Notes under the pieces: model-generated
The model's input: only the letters and a program-made list of their open reading frames with translations
What the model was told of the DNA's origin: nothing
The model's database searches: none
In this document: positions 58,945 through 64,000 of the stretch, in pieces
How positions within the stretch are numbered: the first letter of the stretch is position 1
How the letters are laid out: the number at the start of each line of letters is the position of its first letter
Position numbers and translations under genes: made by a program
DNA from: Myripristis murdjan
Lineage: Eukaryota; Chordata; Actinopteri; Holocentriformes; Holocentridae
DNA length: 64,000 bases
Assembly (NCBI RefSeq): GCF_902150065.1
Contig: NC_043996.1
Coordinates: 12,998,985-13,062,984, forward strand
Reading direction: 5' to 3'

Positions 58945-60124
58945 TTTCTCTTGTCTCTGTGGAGAGTTGGCTAACTTGAAAGCTAACAAATAACTTAAAA
59001 GTTGGCTAGCTGACCTGAAATATGACAAGGCAGCTCTGTCGGCTCGGTTATCAACAAACGATACTCGGTAATAATGTTAGGGTTAAGGCTGACGAATTCG
59101 CTTATTACACTCACTGTTTCCAAACTATATAGTCCAGTAAGACAGGTTCAATCTTTAACATTTGAATATTGAAGCCACCTACTCACTCAAATGTCATACT
59201 TTCCAGAAAATAATTCCCGCCAAAAGTAGTACTATAAGCAGCAGCAGCAGTATGTATTAGTATAGTAGTATAAGTATAGTAGCCTATAGTATAGTAATTA
59301 CATTTTAAAAGTGAAGGGGGTAGAATGTTTATTGTTCTTCTTTGTTTGTTTCCAGGATTGTTTTATTCATTTGCTTAGAGTTTTTTTTTTTTTTTTTTTT
59401 TTTTTAATTAACTAAGCTAAACTCACATTTCAAAGGGTAACTTGCTTGTGAAAGGAGTCTGAACGCAAAAAAGAGAGAGAGAGAGAAAAAAGTGGGCTCT
59501 TAATTTGAAGATGGCATAAAATGCGCTCCCCCCATCCCCCGTGTCCACTCATGTCATCTATATTGTAAACATAGAAATTCTGTGGAACAGCATATTTAAG
59601 TTTTATTTTTATAATAAAACTCATTCAGTTATTAAAAAAAAAAAAAAAAATACAATTGCCCCATAGACTCTAAGTTAGTGGTGAAAAGGTGTTTTTCTTC
59701 TAAATGAGTGGTCTCCAGTCATGTGGAAACTGGGATGGAGCCTATAATAAATGCTGGTGTACATTCCAGCTCCTTGTTAAAGTGGCATAATGTATTATGT
59801 TTGGTTGTATTGAAAATGTGCATACCTTTGGACCTCCATGGAGCGAAACAGGCACTGGTGTAAGACCATTAGAAAATAAAGGAACAGAAAATTCAGCACT
59901 ACATACAAAACCACAGCAACAGTGATTATCAGTCGCTTTTGGTACAATTCTCCACATTCCTCAGATTTACAGGCTAGGTGGACCACAGAATGAAAGAATG
60001 TGTGGCATCCTCATCTGGTGCCATTGCTTTTAGTGGAATATAACACCCCTGACACCCTGACAACTTCATGGTGATAAAATTTCTTGTATAAGCAAATGGG
60101 ACAATGATGTGTGTTAAGATATTC
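58945..60124. other. hormad1 upstream region and gap to the prdx1 3' end
   Basis: It presumably contains the hormad1 promoter at its left end. Besides homopolymer runs and a short GA-rich stretch near 59473-59486, nothing was recognised. Confidence 0.45.
59382..59405. repeat. Poly-T run
   Basis: About 24 T in the interval between prdx1 and hormad1. Confidence 0.95.
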
Positions 60125-60130
60125 TTTATT
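60125..60130 (-). terminator. Candidate poly(A) signal of prdx1
   Basis: AATAAA on the minus strand about 395 bp past the prdx1 stop, in the context CATCAAAATAAAGAATATC. Confidence 0.5.
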
Positions 60131-60522
60131 TTGATGAAAGAACATTTGAGCTGTTAACTGTATATAAAAAAAAAAGCACAATTTAATGAAAGAGATGTTT
60201 GCCACTTCATTCTCTCTATATTTTTTTAAAGACATTAAGCCATTGTTGTGGTCTTCTGTCCAACTTAGGCCTACATTATCAAAGGACATACAAGAACAAC
60301 TACATATTCAGCTCAGACAGACGCATACAAAAGCTAAATACACTTTGGTCGTAATATCCACTCTACACATGATACACAGCACAGGGGATATTGGCTAAAA
60401 CTGTCTCTCAGTGCACTCTTCCACAGGCACAACGGCTGACTTAAATTAAATATTGTTCTCTGGGAATGTAATCTCTAACACCAATCTCCTACAGCAGGCT
60501 GCAGACACTGGCCAAGGCTTGA

Positions 60523-60677
60523 TTACTGCTTGGAGAAGAAGTCCTTACTCTTCTGGACATCTGGCTTGATGGTGTCACTTCCTGGTTTCCAGCCGGCAGG
60601 ACAGACTGAAAAGATAAGCCTGCAGTGAGTCTCAGCCCAGTAGATGGCGCAGCAAAGACACCACCATTAAGAGCCCC

Positions 60678-60723
<46 letters not shown>

Positions 60724-63006
60724 AACACTGTGTATGTGTGTTATATAATACTTCCATATATAACACCCATTAGTCTGGGTTTTAAAGTAAGGGCTGTGTC
60801 TCATGATTTTTTCATTACCTATGCTGGTTGCCACAACTCATATTTAATATTGCTTTCAACTGATCCTTTTATTCGATACCACTAATGAATAGATACACAT
60901 TGCATTGACTAAACAAATGGATTACTTTCACCTGATGCAAGATTTGCATATGCCAACCCTGTAAATCACAACTGATTTACAGGTCCTTTCTCAAATCCAG
61001 CCGTTTCAAAGCATTAGATTTAACCCCACCTCTGCCTATAGATGGAAAATGAAAAGTCAAGATGAATCTTGGCCCTGGTTGAGAGGAACAACCTTTGAAC
61101 CTGGGTGAGGTGATATGACCTTTACCCTCTCTAACAAAATATGGCACCACTAGTCTCTCTCTCACCTGGAAGAAGGTGAAAGCAGTGTGTTTATTAGAGG
61201 AGAGACTACATTCAAGTTCTGTGGATGGTGCAACAATTTGGACAGCACATTATTAGTATAGATGAGAGTGTGAACTCTTGAACCATTTGTACGTTCAGTT
61301 TCCTCAACAGATGAAAACTTCTCAAAGCAAAACTAAAACTGCTGTCCTGATTTAGGAGACCAATGAAAAATGGTTTAATGCATTTGAGCACAGTATCGCA
61401 TGCTATAAAGCAATGGTTCTCAAATGGGGTACGCGTACCCCTAGGGGTACACTGGAGTACTGCAGTTATGTGAGATTTTTTAAAAATTTAATTCAAAAAA
61501 TTGTCAGTCATGCATAATTCCTAAAATAATTACCCTATGCTATAATAAATTCAATGAAAACCGGGAAGCCAGACTAGAATCAAGACCATGGATTTGTGGT
61601 TGAAATGTAGAAGCTTTGTCAGCTTCTACAACAAAGAAGTGAAACAAAAGCAAAAACAGAGCCAACAAAATACTGTCAATATCAGGTTGTCATTTCACAC
61701 AATGATGGCACTGTATTGGACTCCTTTATATAGTTTTTTGGCACTGATCAGGAGGTACTTGGCTGAGAAAGTATTTCAAAGTGGGTACATTATTGAAAAA
61801 GGTTTGAGAACCACTGCTATAAAGCACGGGTAACACCTGTATCATTGCAGTTTCAGTAGTACCATGATGCAATGTCACAGGATGGCAGTAGCAGCTTACC
61901 TTCTCCATGCTTGTCAGTGAACTGAAAGGCTTGGACCAAACGCAGAGTCTCGTCGACGGACCGTCCAACTGGGAGGTCATTGATAGTGATCTGCCTCAGG
62001 ATGCCTTTGTCATCGATGATGAACAGCCCTCTGAAACACAGTTAAAAAGTGGTTTATCAGCCTGTGTTTACAACTAGGTTTATTTATACTGAAAAACAAC
62101 CATTGAAAAGTGCAGTAGTCTATTTCTGTGCATTTTAGGAGGGGCAAATCCATGTTCTTCCTGATACTTGATAATATGTTTTTTTTAAAAAAAAAAAAAA
62201 AAACAATACCAGCTTTCTCTGAAAACTATTGCAACACAGAATTATTAAGAAAGCGATCTTGATGGAAGCATAGAAGCGTAAAACAGCACAACTGCACATT
62301 ATTATTCTCACCTGTAGGCGATGCCCTCGTCCTCTTTTAGCACCCCATAGTCTGTCGAGATGGAGCGCCGTGTGTCAGCTACCAGGGGAATCTTCATGGC
62401 ACCCAGACCGCCCTGCTTGCGTGGTGTGTTGGTCCTGTGAGGACACACACGTGCACAGAAAGGACACAATCAGAGTTTGTACCAGTGAACACACCTGATA
62501 AATAAAACTGAAAGCCTGTTATGTACCATGCAAAATGGGAGAAATGGGAGTCGACTGAGGCAGCGATGACTTCACAGCCGATCTTCTTGAATTCACTGGC
62601 AGCATCACTGAAAGCGATGATCTCAGTTGGACACACAAAGGTGAAGTCCAGTGGATAGAAGAAAAAGACAACATACTTCCCTGCAACAAAAAGAAACCAA
62701 AAATATATGGAGATGCACAACTGATCTCTAAAATAGCTTTTGAGTTGGTCACACAATGATGCACCAGTGATCATTACAGTTCAATCAATATTCTTCAGTA
62801 GTGTAAATGCTGCCTCCTGAGTGGCAGCACAAAGCAGTGAGTCACAGTTCAGAGGAGAGCGCCATCAAAGTGCATCCACCCGGCAGCAGATGAGATGTAC
62901 CTCTGTAGTCTGACAGCTTCAGGTCCTTGAACTGTCCATCTGGCATCACCGCTTTGGCTGTGAAGTCTGGGGCCAGCTTTCCAATCTGTGCCTTGCCTGC
63001 AGCCAT
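60523..63006 (-). CDS. prdx1: Peroxiredoxin 1 (typical 2-Cys thioredoxin peroxidase)
   Basis: Reduces hydrogen peroxide and organic peroxides in the cytosol using thioredoxin; also acts as chaperone and redox-signal relay. Exons in transcript order: 62901-63006, 62527-62680, 62312-62434, 61900-62030, 60523-60605. Phases close to 198 residues (human 199). Peroxidatic Cys52 is in FTFVCPTE, resolving Cys173 in GEVCPAGW. GGLG is present (KQGGLGAM), but the C-terminal YF pair linked to hyperoxidation sensitivity is FF (SKDFFSKQ). The third Cys of mammalian PRDX1 (Cys83 in DSHFCHLAW) is Ser here (DSHFSHFAW). The start is at MAAGKAQIG by homology; an in-frame ATG nine codons upstream gives residues unlike the family. 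PRDX1 rather than PRDX2 is favoured by the long identical run around [10 protein letters not shown] and VMPDGQFKD. Confidence 0.95.
60681..60721. repeat. (CA)n microsatellite
   Basis: About 20 CA units in prdx1 intron 4. In the transcript it is a (TG)n run ending about 75 bp before the exon 5 acceptor. Confidence 0.95.
61411..61816. mobile_element. hAT-like MITE with perfect 8-bp target duplication
   Basis: It begins CAATGGTTCTCAAATGGGGT and ends TTTGAGAACCACTG, so the 14-bp ends are inverted repeats with one mismatch. Both sides carry the direct 8-bp duplication CTATAAAG (61403-61410 and 61817-61824), the length hAT transposases make. The 406-bp body has no transposase. It lies in prdx1 intron 4. 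Confidence 0.9.
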
Positions 63007-64000
63007 CTTCAGTCTGACTGGTTTACAGCACAAGGAAATGGGATTGTCTTACACACAATCTCAAAGCCACAATTGTGCTTTTTTTTTGCTGTTGAGACAA
63101 TCATACATTCACCGCAGGCTTTCTTTTTTTTCTTTTTTTTTTTTTTTAAACAGTAAAAGGAAACCATGTCTACCTCACATGATTTAATTTCAACAGCACA
63201 ATTGTGCAATCTCTTGTGAAAGAATGATGCATATGGACCCGATGACTTTACTAAACAAATATCAGAAACAATAAGTTAAGCCTATTACTGCATCAGAATA
63301 TTAATTTGATACCAGTAAAGATAAAAACAATCTAGTAAAAGGACTGTGCAAGCTCACTATGGAGTCACACACAAAAAAACATAGCATATTATGGGAATAG
63401 TGTCATTATGACAGATCAAATCACACCTCAGATATATATGATGGAAAAAACAATGTTTTTCTCGCAAACTGGCCATAACCAGCAAAAAGTTAAGTCTATA
63501 GGAATATTACTGTATCAGAAGATTAGTGTGATACCAGACAAAAAAAAAAAAAAAAAAAAAATCTCGGGAAAGGTCAGTAAAAACTCACTATAGAGTAGTG
63601 CAGACACACAAAAAACATAGCATTATATGGAAATATGGCAGTGATTTGTCGTGAGAGATCCCATTAAACCTCAGACAGATGCGACTGAAAGGCAGAATGT
63701 TTTTTATTTCTAGCGAACTGGCCATAATCAGAACAGAAACCTAGGCTACAATCCCACTTCTCTCTACAGGTGTTTCCGGTCAACAGTTTATGGATTTATA
63801 TATCCTTTTTTTTTCACTTTCTCTTCATGCAAATCCCCAGCAGACTTGCGGTACAGTATATTCAAGGCATGCAATCATCGGAGTTTTTTTGTTTTTTTGT
63901 TTTTTCCGCTTGGCCGCACTTTAGCAGCCTGTTTCACTTTGTCACTTCACCACCAAAATGTCGCATTTTTTCCTTCATGGAAATAGGCTTTTCGGTCAAA
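63007..64000. other. prdx1 upstream region
   Basis: No further exon was recognised. It probably contains the 5' UTR and perhaps an untranslated first exon, as in mammalian PRDX1, but no donor site could be tied to one. It holds the tandem duplication and T runs near 63121-63147 and 63885-63905. Confidence 0.4.
63273..63731. repeat. Diverged tandem duplication of about 210-245 bp upstream of prdx1
   Basis: Unit 1 is 63273-63482 and unit 2 is 63487-63731. Both start AAGTTAAG and end in AACTGGCCATAA(C/T)CAG, and share in order TGATACCAG, CACTAT(G/A)GAGT, CACAAAAAA(A)CATAGCAT and ACCTCAGA. Unit 2 contains an added A run at 63540-63561. Confidence 0.8.

Noticed and set aside
63007-63033. Upstream in-frame Met for prdx1
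   Set aside because: MCCKPVRLK is unlike any peroxiredoxin N-terminus; MAAGKAQIG matches the family.

Overview
The window is nuclear DNA from a ray-finned fish, probably a percomorph teleost. It has split vertebrate genes with GT-AG introns, long AT-rich introns, abundant (CA)n and (TA)n microsatellites, a tRNA-derived SINE, LINE 3' tails and hAT-type MITEs. The species cannot be named from the sequence. I saw no bacterial, organellar or viral genes and no CRISPR array.

Seven protein genes are supported. From left to right: the last three coding exons of slc1a7, the EAAT5 glutamate transporter (+, 960-3584, cut by the left edge); a gene-poor stretch rich in simple repeats; scp2, encoding SCPx thiolase plus sterol carrier protein 2 (-, 16 coding exons, 14792-34208); czib, a CXXC zinc-binding protein (-, 8 exons, 35749-38779); uck2, uridine-cytidine kinase 2 (-, 7 exons, 40882-45552); aldh9a1, 4-trimethylaminobutyraldehyde dehydrogenase (+, 11 exons, 46190-52781); hormad1, a meiotic HORMA-domain protein (-, 12 exons, 53599-58944); and prdx1, peroxiredoxin 1 (-, 5 exons, 60523-63006). 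I joined the exons by hand. In every complete gene the splice phases close, giving 540, 160, 262, 518, 306 and 198 residues.

The genes do not form one pathway. They read as a conserved linkage block: from memory, all seven orthologues are on human chromosome 1 (SLC1A7, SCP2 and CZIB at 1p32; PRDX1 at 1p34; HORMAD1 at 1q21; UCK2 and ALDH9A1 at 1q24). uck2 and aldh9a1 are head to head across about 640 bp, which suggests a shared promoter. aldh9a1 and hormad1 are tail to tail, with 3' ends that probably overlap. slc1a7 and scp2 are also convergent, but about 11 kb apart.

The best observations are structural. They include a hAT-like MITE with a perfect 8-bp target duplication inside prdx1, two diverged copies of one MITE family in scp2 and aldh9a1 introns, a 32-bp perfect palindrome in hormad1 intron 1, a 34-base C run that would be a G run in the uck2 3' UTR, and a diverged tandem duplication upstream of prdx1. 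I found nothing that amounts to an undescribed biological system.
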